Below are positions 1 to 10,144 of a DNA stretch of 64,000 bases, one piece after another. Below the pieces are notes generated by a model. The model was not told where the DNA came from and did not search any database. It worked only from the letters and a program-made list of their open reading frames with translations. Position 1 is the first letter of the stretch, and each line of letters opens with the position of its first letter. The stretch is from Amycolatopsis viridis (GTDB lineage: Bacteria > Actinomycetota > Actinomycetes > Mycobacteriales > Pseudonocardiaceae). Location: assembly GCF_011758765.1 (NCBI RefSeq), contig NZ_JAANOU010000001.1, positions 3,658,001 through 3,722,000 on the forward strand. The letters run 5' to 3'. The position numbers and the translations under genes were made by a program.

Positions 1-1596
<1,596 letters not shown>

Positions 1597-1633
1597 CTAC
1601 TGGTGACCTGGGGATTTACCCGGGATACCGCGG

Positions 1634-1656
1634 GCATGCCACGGCGCGCGGCATGC
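1634..1656. promoter_or_regulatory. Inverted repeat upstream of geosmin synthase
   Basis: In the 262-bp gap between the geosmin synthase start and the DinB-like gene, GCATGCC (1634-1640) and GGCATGC (1650-1656) form a perfect 7-bp inverted repeat with a 9-bp spacer. It lies about 170 bp upstream of the geosmin synthase start codon and downstream of nothing on the plus strand, so a regulator-binding site is possible. No promoter consensus was recognised with confidence. Confidence 0.3.
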
Positions 1657-1729
1657 GGCACTGGGCCGTTCGAGCGACTTCGTCCGGAACCACGGCACCA
1701 ATGGTGTGATCCGGCGAGGGCACCCCGCC

Positions 1730-2236
1730 CTAACGGCGCTGAAGGATGCCACGGACGAACGCGGCCTGGCCGGCGTGCTGCAGGTCGTCGGACAGGATGC
1801 TCACCAGCCGGACGCCCAGGGTCACCGGCGGGTCCCACGCCTCGTCGACCACCCGGTCCAGCTCCAGCTCGCCCAGCCCGCGCAGCCACGCCACCGTCGA
1901 GTCGTGCACCGCGTCGTGGTAGCCGGTGAGCAGTTTGGCTTCGGCGCGCACCGCGGCGACATCCTCCGACTGGTGGCCGTAGCCGGTCGCGCCCCGGCCG
2001 AACGGCAACCCGAACCGCTCGTGCCAGCCCTGCTCGGTCCACACCTGAGGAGTGCCGGCCAGGTCGGCGATGTGGTCGTCCTGCACCCGCGTCAGGTGCC
2101 AGACCAGCCACGCGATCGAATTGGCGTCCGGGTCGAGCCGCTCGGCGAGCTGGTCCTCGGTCAGCCCGTCGACGGCTTCGTGCACCACCTCCCGGATGCG
2201 ACCGAAACCGTCGATCAGCAAGTCCGCAACAGTCAT
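1730..2236 (-). CDS. DinB-superfamily protein, mycothiol-transferase-like (DUF664)
   Basis: This 168-residue protein belongs to the DinB/YfiT four-helix-bundle superfamily. In actinobacteria these proteins include mycothiol-dependent transferases that bind a metal through three histidines. Candidate ligands visible are the His in VWHLTRVQDDH (residues 45-55) and the His in LQHAGQAAFVRG near the C-terminus. Length and the C-terminal HAGQ helix fit the family. The ORF starts at ATG 2236 and lies 9 bp downstream of the permease gene on the same strand, so the two are probably cotranscribed. The substrate cannot be told from sequence. Confidence 0.8.
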   Translation of the reverse strand: MTVADLLIDGFGRIREVVHEAVDGLTEDQLAERLDPDANSIAWLVWHLTRVQDDHIADLAGTPQVWTEQGWHERFGLPFGRGATGYGHQSEDVAAVRAEAKLLTGYHDAVHDSTVAWLRGLGELELDRVVDEAWDPPVTLGVRLVSILSDDLQHAGQAAFVRGILQRR

Positions 2237-2245
2237 GCCCCCACG

Positions 2246-2992
2246 CTAGCGGCGATCGATCAGTCCCGCCGCGACCAGTTCGACCGTCACCAGCACGGCG
2301 ATCGACTCGGCGGCCAGCAGGCCGAGCAGGACCAGCACCTGCGTCACCCCGGCCTGCACCGGCCCGGCCCCGCCGAGCAGCACGCCGACGAAGGCGCCCG
2401 GCAAGGTGACCAGGCCGACGGTGCGGGTCTGGTCGAGCGCCGGGATCAGCGCCTGGCCGGCGGTCGGGCGGCAGATCTCCAGTGCCGCGGCGCGGCGCAG
2501 GAACCCGAGCGCGAGGGCGGCCTCGTACTCGCCATGCCGCGCGGTCAGCTCGTCCAGGGCGCGCCGCGCGGCCTGCGAGGTCGCGGTCATCGCGCCGCCG
2601 ATCACGATGCCGGCGATCGGCACGACCGCGATCGGCCGCAGGGGCACCACACCGAGGGCCAGGACGAGCGCGAGCACCGGCAGCACCCCGCTCGCCAGGG
2701 CCAGCGCGACCCACGCCAACCGTCCCAGCGGAAGCCCGACCCGGCGGGTCGACGTCACCGCGGCGACGGTGAACATCAGCAGCACGAACAGTCCGGTCCA
2801 CCAGCCCGACCGCAGCACCACGGTGATCAGCAGCGACACGGCGGCGAGCTGGGCGACGGCGCGCCCCGCCGCGGTCACCACCGTCCAGCCCGGCCCGAGC
2901 CGTCCCAACTGGACCGCAAGCGCACCGGCGACCACGAGCGCGACGAGGACGACGGCCAGCATGGGGCCGGCGTGCAGGGTCGCTCCGTTCAC
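2246..2992 (-). CDS. FetB/YbbM-type (UPF0014) ABC transporter permease
   Basis: A 248-residue membrane protein with about seven hydrophobic segments. It belongs to the UPF0014 family, whose characterised bacterial members (FetB) pair with an ATPase (FetA) to export iron under oxidative stress. Family marks seen are the ALGFLRRAAALEICRPT stretch after the central helices and the cytoplasmic-loop segment QTRTVGLVTLPGAFVGVLLGGA. No FetA-like ATPase is adjacent, which is unusual; the partner must be elsewhere, or the gene is an orphan. It is followed 9 bp later by the DinB-like gene. The family assignment is good; the iron substrate is inferred from distant relatives. Confidence 0.82.
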   Translation of the reverse strand: MNGATLHAGPMLAVVLVALVVAGALAVQLGRLGPGWTVVTAAGRAVAQLAAVSLLITVVLRSGWWTGLFVLLMFTVAAVTSTRRVGLPLGRLAWVALALASGVLPVLALVLALGVVPLRPIAVVPIAGIVIGGAMTATSQAARRALDELTARHGEYEAALALGFLRRAAALEICRPTAGQALIPALDQTRTVGLVTLPGAFVGVLLGGAGPVQAGVTQVLVLLGLLAAESIAVLVTVELVAAGLIDRR

Positions 2993-3062
2993 GCGGACGA
3001 TCGTGCCTCACCGGGCCGGGCGCTCGCCCGCTCCGGCAACCACGCAGGCGGCCGGGACGAGG

Positions 3063-3557
3063 TCAGGGCAGGGACTTCGAGCAGCGCACCATCCCCTGCG
3101 GCGCCGACACCGACCGCTCGCTGACCACCACGCCGTCGACGACGATCCGGCAGGTCAGCACGCCACCACCGGCGCTTTGCGCGGTGAGGCTGAAGTACTG
3201 GTGGGCGCCCTGCGCCCCGGTCCGCACCAGGGACACCGACCACGGCGTGCGGGTGTCCAGAACCTGCGCGATGTCGGCACCCTGCGCCACGTAGGTCACG
3301 TTCAGCGCGTGCGCGCCACCGGTCAGCTCGTAGGTGACCTGGTAGGACGCCTGCGGACCGGGCGCGGCCGGGGCCACGATCGGTGCACCGGCGCCGCTGA
3401 GCGAGCCCACCTCCGGATCGGTGGACCGCTGGCCCGCGGCCAGCAGCGAGGTGAGGCCGACCGTCAGGACCACACCGAGGGCGGCGAACACCGCCATCGA
3501 GCTGGCCAGCGGCCGCCGCGGTCCCGGGCTGGGGCGCACGGTGGGAACAACACCCAT
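3063..3557 (-). CDS. MmpS-like membrane-anchored transport accessory protein
   Basis: A 164-residue protein with a short cytoplasmic N-terminus rich in Arg/Pro, one transmembrane helix (about residues 19-40) and an extracytoplasmic beta-rich domain. The domain pattern (YQVTYELTGGAHALNVTYVAQG, then DTRTPWSVSL, then ending in a Cys-containing strand) is that of MmpS proteins, which in mycobacteria assist MmpL lipid exporters. No mmpL gene lies nearby. Two Cys (in LTCRIVV and MVRCSKSLP) could form a disulfide. It is monocistronic on the minus strand, with about 200 bp of non-coding DNA upstream. Confidence 0.75.
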   Translation of the reverse strand: MGVVPTVRPSPGPRRPLASSMAVFAALGVVLTVGLTSLLAAGQRSTDPEVGSLSGAGAPIVAPAAPGPQASYQVTYELTGGAHALNVTYVAQGADIAQVLDTRTPWSVSLVRTGAQGAHQYFSLTAQSAGGGVLTCRIVVDGVVVSERSVSAPQGMVRCSKSLP

Positions 3558-3755
3558 GGCGTCGTCTTCTCTCGGCTCTCCGCGCTTCCACCGAGCGCGT
3601 CAACCATTCCTCGCGAGCCGAGCACCAATCGTTACCTGCGGTGCACACCGTCATCCGCTTTTCACCCGTTCGGGGTAGTGCAACGAGCTGACCTGCGGAC
3701 TTTTCCGCGTCGACGGCCTCGGTCGCGCAGGATGATCCCCGGAGTCGCGTCGAGG

Positions 3756-5249
3756 TCAGTGCTCGCTCTCCCGCTGCCGCGCGGCCAGGAAGTGCGTGAC
3801 GTCCTTGGTGGCGGGGTAGAGCGCGCGGTACCGCTCGTAGAACCGGTCGTAGACCTCCATCGCGCCTGGGTCGGGGCGCACGGTGCGGGCGACCGGGTTC
3901 CACCGCGCGGCATCCGGTTCGGCGCCGATCGCGACCGCCGCCAGCAGGGCGTCCCCGAACGCCGCGCCGATCGTCTCGGCAGGCACCTGCTGCTCGGCAC
4001 CGGTCACGTCGGTGACGATCTGCGTCCACAGCCCGCCCTGGGTGCCACCGCCGACGGCAACCAGGCGGCTCGCGGCGCCACCGGAATCGCGCATCGCCTC
4101 CAGGTTGTGCCGCACCCCGTAGGCGATGCCCTCCAGCGCGGCCCGGTACAGCTCGCCGATGCCGTGCGCGGTGGTCAGCCCGGCGAGCACGCCCCGCGCA
4201 TCCGGGTCGAACAGCGGGGTCCGCTCCCCCGCGAAGTACGGCAGCAGCAGCAACCCCCGGCTGCCGGCCGGCACCTTCGCCGCCTCGCCGACCAGTGCGG
4301 CGAACTCGCCGCCGACGAGACGGCGCAGCCAGTCGGTGATCGCCCCGGACGTCGCCATTCCCGCGGCGAGCGAGTACGTGCCGGGGAAGGCGCCGCAGGT
4401 GGTCCACAGGCCGGTGTGCGGCCGCGGGTCGGCGAGCACCTGGATCAGGAACATCGTCGTCCCGTACATCACCATCGTGTCACCGGGCTCGCTGACCCCG
4501 ACGCTGGCGGCCTCCGCCCACGCGTCGACGGTGCCGGCGGTGACCGGAAGCCCCTGCGGCAGGCCGGTTTCCGCCGCGGCGGCCGCACTGACCGTGCCGG
4601 CCACCTCGGTCGGCCAGACCAGCCGCGGCATCTCGACCCCGGGTGCGCACCGCTCCGCCCAGTCGCTCGCCCAGTCGCCCCCGCGCAGGTCGTACATCGG
4701 GTCGCACTGGCTGGCGGAATGGTGGTCCAGCACGTACTCGCCGGTCAGCCGGTGGACCAGGTAGGAGCTGCACATGAGGAACAAGCGGGTGCGCCGGAAC
4801 ACCTCCGGCTCGTGCCGGGCGAGCCACCGCCACTTCGGGCCGACCGCCTGCGAAGACAACGCCGTGCCCGCGCGCTCCACAATCGAGTCCGCGCCCAGTT
4901 CCGCAGTCAGTTCCTCGATCTCGCGCGAGGCGCGCGTGTCCACCCCGTACAGGATGGCCGGGCGCAACGGCCGTCCGTCGGAGTCCGCGGGCAGCAGCAC
5001 CGGGCCGATGCCACTCACCCCGAGCGCGGCGAGGCGGCGCTCACCGGCCGCCGCGACCAGCTCCCGCGTCAGCGCGAGGAAGTCCTGCCACCACACCGCC
5101 TCCGCGTCGTGCTCCACCCAGCCGGGGTGCGGGTAGGACGTCTCGTGCGCCCGTGATGCCCGGGCGACGATCTCACCGTCGCGGGTGACCAGGACACCCT
5201 TCGAGCTCGACGTCCCGATGTCGATGCCGAGCAGCAGGTCCTCAGCCAC
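3756..5249 (-). CDS. FGGY-family carbohydrate kinase (xylulokinase-like)
   Basis: A 497-residue cytoplasmic sugar kinase that would phosphorylate the ketose made by the isomerase encoded just upstream. The N-terminal GIDIGTSSSKG phosphate-binding segment, the VSGIGP motif and the C-terminal VGGGTQGGLWTQI adenosine motif place it in the FGGY family near xylulokinase. The start is set at GTG 5249: it overlaps the isomerase stop (GTGGCTGA on the minus strand), which implies translational coupling, and the extra upstream residues in the open frame are low-complexity and unlike the family. The sugar could be xylulose, ribulose or fuculose. It is probably controlled by the LacI regulator through the palindrome at 6676. 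Confidence 0.88.
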   Translation of the reverse strand: MAEDLLLGIDIGTSSSKGVLVTRDGEIVARASRAHETSYPHPGWVEHDAEAVWWQDFLALTRELVAAAGERRLAALGVSGIGPVLLPADSDGRPLRPAILYGVDTRASREIEELTAELGADSIVERAGTALSSQAVGPKWRWLARHEPEVFRRTRLFLMCSSYLVHRLTGEYVLDHHSASQCDPMYDLRGGDWASDWAERCAPGVEMPRLVWPTEVAGTVSAAAAAETGLPQGLPVTAGTVDAWAEAASVGVSEPGDTMVMYGTTMFLIQVLADPRPHTGLWTTCGAFPGTYSLAAGMATSGAITDWLRRLVGGEFAALVGEAAKVPAGSRGLLLLPYFAGERTPLFDPDARGVLAGLTTAHGIGELYRAALEGIAYGVRHNLEAMRDSGGAASRLVAVGGGTQGGLWTQIVTDVTGAEQQVPAETIGAAFGDALLAAVAIGAEPDAARWNPVARTVRPDPGAMEVYDRFYERYRALYPATKDVTHFLAARQRESEH

Positions 5250-6657
5250 GGGACCACTCGTGCAGCTCGACGCCGAGCAGACCGGCCGCGGCACGCAGCT
5301 CGGCGCGGCGGTCACCCGGGATGGCGTGGATGTGGTTGGCCCCGAACTCGGACAGGAACTTCTCCGCCGGCGCGTCCAGGCGGGCCCACGCGTGCGGCCA
5401 TTCCGGGGTGGACTGCCGCATCAGCGCTTCGTTGGTCTCGTCGTCGTAGTTCTCGAACTCGCCCAGCATCAGCTGCAGACGGTACTCCCCCGCCTGCCGG
5501 GTGAGCCGCCCCAGTGTCATCTGCCCGGGCGCGGCGATGTGCTGCACCGAGGCGCCACCGGCCGGGAAGAAGAACACCTCGGGGTACAAGTGGACCTTCG
5601 CGAGGTTCACCGCCGGGTCGTCGCTGCGCGCGGCGAACCAGGTGGCGTGCTGGCCGGAGTTGCACAGGTCCCAGATGTCGCGGTCGGCGTGGTAGTGACG
5701 CACGTCGGCGAACAGGACGGGGGTGCCGGAGATCCGGTGCATCAGCTGCATCGTGAGCGCGCCGTCCATGTCCGCCTCGGTGGCGGTGACGTGCACCGGT
5801 TTGGGGCCGTCCCAGTCGTAGGGGTCGTTGAGCAGGGCCTCGGTGACGTCCATCGTGGCGAAGTGCTCGGTCAGCTCGGGCTGGCCCTTGATGCCGGAGA
5901 AGTCCAGGTTGCGCTCGGCGATGATGTCGCGGATGGCGAGGTAGGAGCGGATCTGGCGCTCCAGCAGCTCCGGGGTGAGCTTCGCACCGTCGTAGTGCAC
6001 CCCGGCGGCGTGGTCCTCGAGCCACCGCCGCGCCTTGGCGGCCTCGCCGACGTCGGCCTTCTCGGCGCGCAGCACCAGCTCGTACTGGTCGATCTCCTCG
6101 ACGTCGATGCCGAACTGCCGCATCCACTGGTCGGTGTTGGCCACCGCGGTGTTCATGCCCATCGGCCGTCCGCCGAACCGGCCGAACGTCGATCCGCGCA
6201 GGGAGGCGACCGCGGCCGCGGCGCGGGCGTGCGCGCCGATCCGCTCGGTCAGGTCCGCGTCGTCCGGGGCGCCCCACAACCGCGTGTGCGCACGGCCGAT
6301 CTGGTCCAGTGCACCACCGGCGGCGAGCATGCCGACCAGGCCCGGTTCGGTGGGGTCGGTGCTGGCGACGAGGATCAGGGGGCTGCTCGTGGCGTCCGCG
6401 GCGAGCATCGTGAAGTGCGGGAAGCTCCACACCGCGTAATAGAAGACGGTGACGTCCACCCCGGCCGCGGCGACCTCGCGCGCGACCGAGGAGGCCAGCG
6501 TGTTGGTGGCGACCAGGTCGGAGCCCGCCACCACGTCATGCCCGGCCGCGGCGAGCGACCGCACGAGCGCGTCCTGTTTGGACTGGATGAACCGGGCGTT
6601 GCGCGCGTGCACGTGGTCACGCCCGTCGGAAATGCTGATCACGCCGATGCGGGCCAC
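5242..6657 (-). CDS. L-fucose/L-arabinose isomerase family enzyme
   Basis: A 471-residue aldose-ketose isomerase of the FucI/AraA superfamily, the first gene of the two-gene catabolic operon with the sugar kinase. Visible features are the N-terminal Rossmann-like segment (ARIGVISISDG), DPTEPGL, and a metal-site region with conserved acidic residues in NLDFSGIKGQPELTEH and EADMDGALTMQLMH, plus a C-terminal GANHIHAIPGD His pair. It is shorter than E. coli FucI and typical for the actinobacterial subfamily, whose substrate is unsettled (L-arabinose, L-fucose or related sugars). GTG start at 6657 with a GAGGAGG ribosome-binding site. The LacI-type operator lies 19 bp upstream. Confidence 0.85.
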   Translation of the reverse strand: MARIGVISISDGRDHVHARNARFIQSKQDALVRSLAAAGHDVVAGSDLVATNTLASSVAREVAAAGVDVTVFYYAVWSFPHFTMLAADATSSPLILVASTDPTEPGLVGMLAAGGALDQIGRAHTRLWGAPDDADLTERIGAHARAAAAVASLRGSTFGRFGGRPMGMNTAVANTDQWMRQFGIDVEEIDQYELVLRAEKADVGEAAKARRWLEDHAAGVHYDGAKLTPELLERQIRSYLAIRDIIAERNLDFSGIKGQPELTEHFATMDVTEALLNDPYDWDGPKPVHVTATEADMDGALTMQLMHRISGTPVLFADVRHYHADRDIWDLCNSGQHATWFAARSDDPAVNLAKVHLYPEVFFFPAGGASVQHIAAPGQMTLGRLTRQAGEYRLQLMLGEFENYDDETNEALMRQSTPEWPHAWARLDAPAEKFLSEFGANHIHAIPGDRRAELRAAAGLLGVELHEWSRG

Positions 6658-6675
6658 CGCTGCCTCCTCGGGCGG

Positions 6676-6687
6676 GTAATCGATTAC
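6676..6687. promoter_or_regulatory. LacI-type operator upstream of the isomerase operon
   Basis: GTAATCGATTAC is a perfect 12-bp palindrome with the central CG step typical of LacI/GalR operators. It sits between the isomerase start (6657, minus) and the lacI-type gene (6770, plus), so one site could repress both directions. A near-identical copy (one mismatch) lies at 11720-11731 in front of the importer operon. Confidence 0.8.
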
Positions 6688-6769
6688 TCACGACGCTATT
6701 CTGGACCCCGGGCGGTGTCAATAGCCGCCCGGAGCCCGCGTGAGCGGCACGGAAGACGGGAGGTCGCGG

Positions 6770-7750
6770 GTGGCGACCATCAGCGACGTGGCCCGCCACG
6801 CCGGCGTGTCGACGGCCACGGTGTCCCGCGCGCTGAACGGCGTGTCCACAGTGGATCCGGCGCTGGTCGCGCGGGTGCGCGCGGCGGCCGAGGAGCTCGG
6901 CTACCGGCCGAACGGGCTCGCGCGGAACCTGCGCCGCCAGGAGACCGCCGTCCTCGCGCTGGTCATCTCCGACGTGGAGAACCCGTTCTTCACCGCCATC
7001 GCCCGGGGCGTCGAGGACGTGGCGCAGACGGCCGGCTACTCCGTGGTGCTCTGCAACTCCGATGAGAACGCGGAGAAGGAACGCCGCTACATCGACGTGG
7101 CGCTGCAGGAACGGGTGGCCGGGGTGGTCATCTCGCCGACCGACGAGTGGGCCGGGGTGGAGATGCTGCTGCGGCGCGGCACCCCGGTGGTTGCGGTGGA
7201 CCGGCCGCTGCGGGCGGGCACCGGCGACCAGGTGCTGGTCGACTCGCGCGCCGCGGCCCGCGCCGCGACGGAACACCTGATCGCGGCGGGCTACCGGCGG
7301 GTCGGGTGCGTGACAGGGCCGGCGGGTGTCCGCACGGCTGACGACCGGCTGGCGGGATACCGGGACGCGCTCGGGCGCCGCAAGCGGCGGGAACGGCGGG
7401 CGGAGTACCGCGCGGCCGGCGGCGCGGCGGCGACGCGCGAGCTGCTGGCCGGGGCCGAGCCGCCGGACGCGTTGCTGGTCGCCAACAGCGCCATGGCGAT
7501 CGGGGTGCTGGAGACCTTGCGGGCCGAGGGGTTGCGGCTGGGGCGCGACGTGGGCGTGGTGGCGTTCGACGACGTCCCGTGGGCGACGCTCATCGACCCG
7601 CCGCTGACCGTGGTCGCGCAGCCCGCCTACGAGATCGGCGCCGAGGCCGCGCGGTTGCTGCTGGCGCGCATCGCCGACGGCACCCTGCCCCCGACAGCCA
7701 CGACACTGGAGGCGCAGCTCATCGAGCGGGGCTCGAGCCACCGCGCCTGA
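6770..7750 (+). CDS. LacI-family transcriptional regulator
   Basis: A 326-residue repressor: N-terminal helix-turn-helix (ATISDVARHAGVSTATVSRALNG, residues 2-24), hinge helix around YRPNGLARNLR, then a periplasmic-binding-protein-like effector domain (AVLALVISDVENPFF onward; GVVAFDDVPWATLIDPPLT near the C-terminus). I chose GTG 6770 rather than the in-frame GTG 6740 because GGGAGG sits 7 bases before it and the protein then begins exactly at the helix-turn-helix. It is divergent from the isomerase/kinase operon and next to the sugar importer operon. Palindromes before both operons make it the likely local repressor, with the imported sugar or a derivative as inducer. Confidence 0.93.
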   Translation: MATISDVARHAGVSTATVSRALNGVSTVDPALVARVRAAAEELGYRPNGLARNLRRQETAVLALVISDVENPFFTAIARGVEDVAQTAGYSVVLCNSDENAEKERRYIDVALQERVAGVVISPTDEWAGVEMLLRRGTPVVAVDRPLRAGTGDQVLVDSRAAARAATEHLIAAGYRRVGCVTGPAGVRTADDRLAGYRDALGRRKRRERRAEYRAAGGAAATRELLAGAEPPDALLVANSAMAIGVLETLRAEGLRLGRDVGVVAFDDVPWATLIDPPLTVVAQPAYEIGAEAARLLLARIADGTLPPTATTLEAQLIERGSSHRA

Positions 7751-7803
7751 CGGCTGTTCGCCTTCGCGCGCGCACCCGCAGCCCCGGCACGACCCAGGTG
7801 AGG

Positions 7804-8084
7804 TGAACACGTCGCCCGCGGCGGCAAACACGGCGCCCGAAGTGGCGAACACGCGGTCCGGAACGGCAAACACGGCGCCCGCAGCGGCGAACACGCGGTC
7901 CGCAGCGGCGAACACGACGCCCGCAGCGGCGAACACGCGGTCCGGAACGGCAAACACGGCGCCCGCAGCGGCAAACACGGCGCCCGCAGCGGCGAACACG
8001 ACGCCCGGAACGGCGAACACGGCGCCCGGAGTGGTGAACACGGCGGCCGGAGTGGTGAACACGGCGGCGGGGGTGGGTAATACG
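7804..8084. repeat. 21-bp tandem repeat array, locus 1 (14 units)
   Basis: Fourteen contiguous units of exactly 21 bp, with the invariant core AACACG at 7806, 7827, 7848 and every 21 bp to 8058; a degenerate AATACG is at 8079. The plus-strand unit is approximately GCGGCGAACACGGCGCCCGSA. There are no spacers. It fills the gap between the convergent lacI-type gene (stop 7750) and the substrate-binding protein gene (stop 8105). The frame stays open because 21 is a multiple of three, but I see no ribosome-binding site and consider it non-coding. The same repeat family occurs at 43366-44020. Confidence 0.93.
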
Positions 8085-8104
8085 GGCGACCGGGGGTGCG
8101 CGGG
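8069..8104 (+). other. G-quadruplex-like sequence at the end of repeat array 1
   Basis: Five plus-strand guanine runs of three or more (8069-8073, 8075-8077, 8084-8086, 8092-8096, 8102-8104) are separated by loops of 1-6 bases. They directly abut the stop codon (8105-8107) of the minus-strand substrate-binding protein gene. The second repeat locus ends the same way. Folding is a prediction only. Confidence 0.55.
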
Positions 8105-9097
8105 TCAGGAGCCGGTGTTCAGCTCTGCGTAGGTGGCGGCTGCGTTCTCCTTCGTCACCAGCCTCGTCGGCAGCGTCTGGGTCTTGGGCACCTGCCCGCA
8201 GTCCAGCAGGATGCGCTTCGCCGCGTCGACGGCTTCCCGCCCGCCGGTCGGGTAGAGGAACGTCGCCGACAGCCGGCCCGATTCCACCGCCTTCAGCCCA
8301 CCGGATTCGATCGGCAGCCCGTCGATCCCGGTGATCGGCAGATCGGCGCGGCCGGCGTTCTGCGCCGCGATCCGTGCGCCCTCCCCCATCGGGTCGTTCT
8401 GCGAGTAGATCGCCTGGATGTCCGGGTGGGCCTGGAGGATGGCGTCGGCCTGCTGCTGTCCCTTGTCGCGCAACCAGTCGGCGTCCTGGGCGGCCACGAT
8501 CTCGATCTTCGAGCCCTCGATGCCCTGCACGAACCCGTCGTGCCGTTCCCGCGCCGGGGTGGATCCGGCCAGCCCGCGCAGTTCGGCGATCTTCCCGCCG
8601 TGCGGCAGCAGCACGTTCTTGAAGTACTCGCCGGCCTGCCTGCCGATGGCGGTGTTGTCCGCGCCGATGAACGAGGTGTAGGCGTCGCCGTCGACCTTGC
8701 GGTCCAGCACCAGCACCGGGATGCCCTTGTCGAAGGCGCGTTTCACCGGTGCGGTCAGCGGGGTCGCCTCGTTCGGGCTGATGATGAGCAGGTCGATCTG
8801 CTGGGTGAGGAAGGTGTCCACCTGCTCGACCTGTTTGGAGTTGTCCTGCGCGGCGTCGGCGAAGTCGACGGTGAACTGCGGCACCGCCGCGACGGCCGAC
8901 CGGATGTCGTCGTTCATCCGCTGCCGGTAGGGCTCGGCGACGTTGGCTTGGCTCATCCCGATCGTGTACTTCCCGTCGGCACCGCATTTGGCTGTCGCAC
9001 CGGGGCCGCCGCCGGCGCCGGCGTTCTCGTGGGTGGTTCCGCAGGCGGCGAGCAGCAGGCACGCACCCGCCGCGGCCAGGGCCCGGGACTTCTTCAT
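8105..9097 (-). CDS. Sugar ABC transporter substrate-binding lipoprotein (RbsB/XylF type)
   Basis: A 330-residue periplasmic-binding-protein homologue. The signal peptide ends in a lipobox (LLAAC, Cys19), so it should be an exported lipoprotein on the outer face of the membrane. The mature part follows the ribose/xylose-binding fold: YTIGMSQANVAEPYRQRM, LLIISPNEATPLTAPVKRAFDKGIPVLVLDRKV, IGADNTAIGRQAGEYF, then AIYSQNDPMGEGARIA. It is the third gene of the importer operon, 15 bp after the permease. The sugar is probably the substrate of the neighbouring isomerase and kinase. Confidence 0.93.
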   Translation of the reverse strand: MKKSRALAAAGACLLLAACGTTHENAGAGGGPGATAKCGADGKYTIGMSQANVAEPYRQRMNDDIRSAVAAVPQFTVDFADAAQDNSKQVEQVDTFLTQQIDLLIISPNEATPLTAPVKRAFDKGIPVLVLDRKVDGDAYTSFIGADNTAIGRQAGEYFKNVLLPHGGKIAELRGLAGSTPARERHDGFVQGIEGSKIEIVAAQDADWLRDKGQQQADAILQAHPDIQAIYSQNDPMGEGARIAAQNAGRADLPITGIDGLPIESGGLKAVESGRLSATFLYPTGGREAVDAAKRILLDCGQVPKTQTLPTRLVTKENAAATYAELNTGS

Positions 9098-9112
9098 GCG
9101 CTTCCCCTCTCG

Positions 9113-10144
9113 TCAGGAAACCGATGCCGGGCGCAGCCGCTGCAGCCCCGCGGCGAGCACGATGACCAGGCCGATGACGAGCAACTGGACGTTGGAGTCC
9201 ACGTTGTTCAGGGCCAGGATGTTGCGCAGCACGCCCACCAGCAGTGCGCCGGCGACCGTGCCGACGACCGAGCCGCGCCCGCCCATCAGGCTCGTGCCGC
9301 CGATGACCACGGCGGCGATGGCGTCCAGTTCGTACATCGCGCCGTCGTTGGGACCGCCGAAGTTCAGCTGCCCGGCGTGCACGATCCCGGCCAGTGCGGC
9401 CAGCAGCCCGCACAGTCCGAACACGACGATCTTGACCCGCTTCACCGGCACCCCGGACAGGCGCGCCGCCTTCTCGTTGCCACCGATCGCGTAGACGTGC
9501 CGGGAGAACGCGCTGACCCGCAGCAGCACCACGGCCAGCGCCGCGACCACTCCGAAGATCAGCGCGGGGATCGGCACCAGCCCGTCGAACGTGCGCTCCC
9601 TGAGCAGCGAGAACGTCACCGGCGCCTGACCCGGCCGGTCGCCGTAGGTGATCGACACGCCCTGGCCGCCGGACCAGATGCGCGCGAGCCCGCGTGCGAT
9701 CTGCATGCCGGCCAGCGTGACGATGAACGCCTGGATTCCGAACGCCGTGATCGCGATCCCCTGCAGCAGCCCGAATCCCAGGCCGATCGCCAGCACCGCG
9801 AGCACGGCGGGCACCAGGCCGAGGTCGTTCCCGGTCAGCAGCACGGCCGAGCCGACGCTGGCCAGGCCGAGCACCGAGCCGACGGACAGGTCGATGGCGC
9901 CGATGAGGATGACGAGCGTCATCCCGACCGCGAGGATCCCGATCTCCGACATCGAGCGGACGACGTTGAACAGGTTGCCCGAGTCCAGGAACACGAGCTC
10001 GCCGTTCTTGCTCGGCGAGTACACCACCGCCGCGGCGAACACCAGCACCAGGCCGAAAAGGCTCTGGAACCGGAACAGCGTCGCCAGCACACCGCCGCCG
10101 GGACGCCCGGACCCGGGGAGCACGGCCACCTTGGCCTGGGTCAT
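9113..10144 (-). CDS. Sugar ABC transporter permease (RbsC/AraH family)
   Basis: A 343-residue inner-membrane permease of the ribose/xylose/arabinose transporter family with about ten hydrophobic helices. Family segments are VGMTLVILIGAIDLSVGSVLGLASV, the EKAARLSGVPVKRVKI coupling loop for the ATPase, and GTSLMGGRGSVVGTVAGALLVGVL. The start is ATG 10144, whose ATGA overlaps the ATPase stop codon (10141-10143), so the two are translationally coupled. A longer upstream open frame is only the antisense-like extension into the ATPase gene. Confidence 0.93.
   Translation of the reverse strand: MTQAKVAVLPGSGRPGGGVLATLFRFQSLFGLVLVFAAAVVYSPSKNGELVFLDSGNLFNVVRSMSEIGILAVGMTLVILIGAIDLSVGSVLGLASVGSAVLLTGNDLGLVPAVLAVLAIGLGFGLLQGIAITAFGIQAFIVTLAGMQIARGLARIWSGGQGVSITYGDRPGQAPVTFSLLRERTFDGLVPIPALIFGVVAALAVVLLRVSAFSRHVYAIGGNEKAARLSGVPVKRVKIVVFGLCGLLAALAGIVHAGQLNFGGPNDGAMYELDAIAAVVIGGTSLMGGRGSVVGTVAGALLVGVLRNILALNNVDSNVQLLVIGLVIVLAAGLQRLRPASVS

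Noticed and set aside
3063-3557. Lipoprotein assignment for the MmpS-like protein
   Set aside because: The hydrophobic segment is not followed by a lipobox Cys; the residues after it are AAGQRS.
7803-8132. Open frame of 109 codons across the repeat array encoding ANTxPxA-like heptads
   Set aside because: It is open only because 21 is a multiple of three; no ribosome-binding site, and the third locus arm shows the same repeats in reverse, so protein coding is unlikely.
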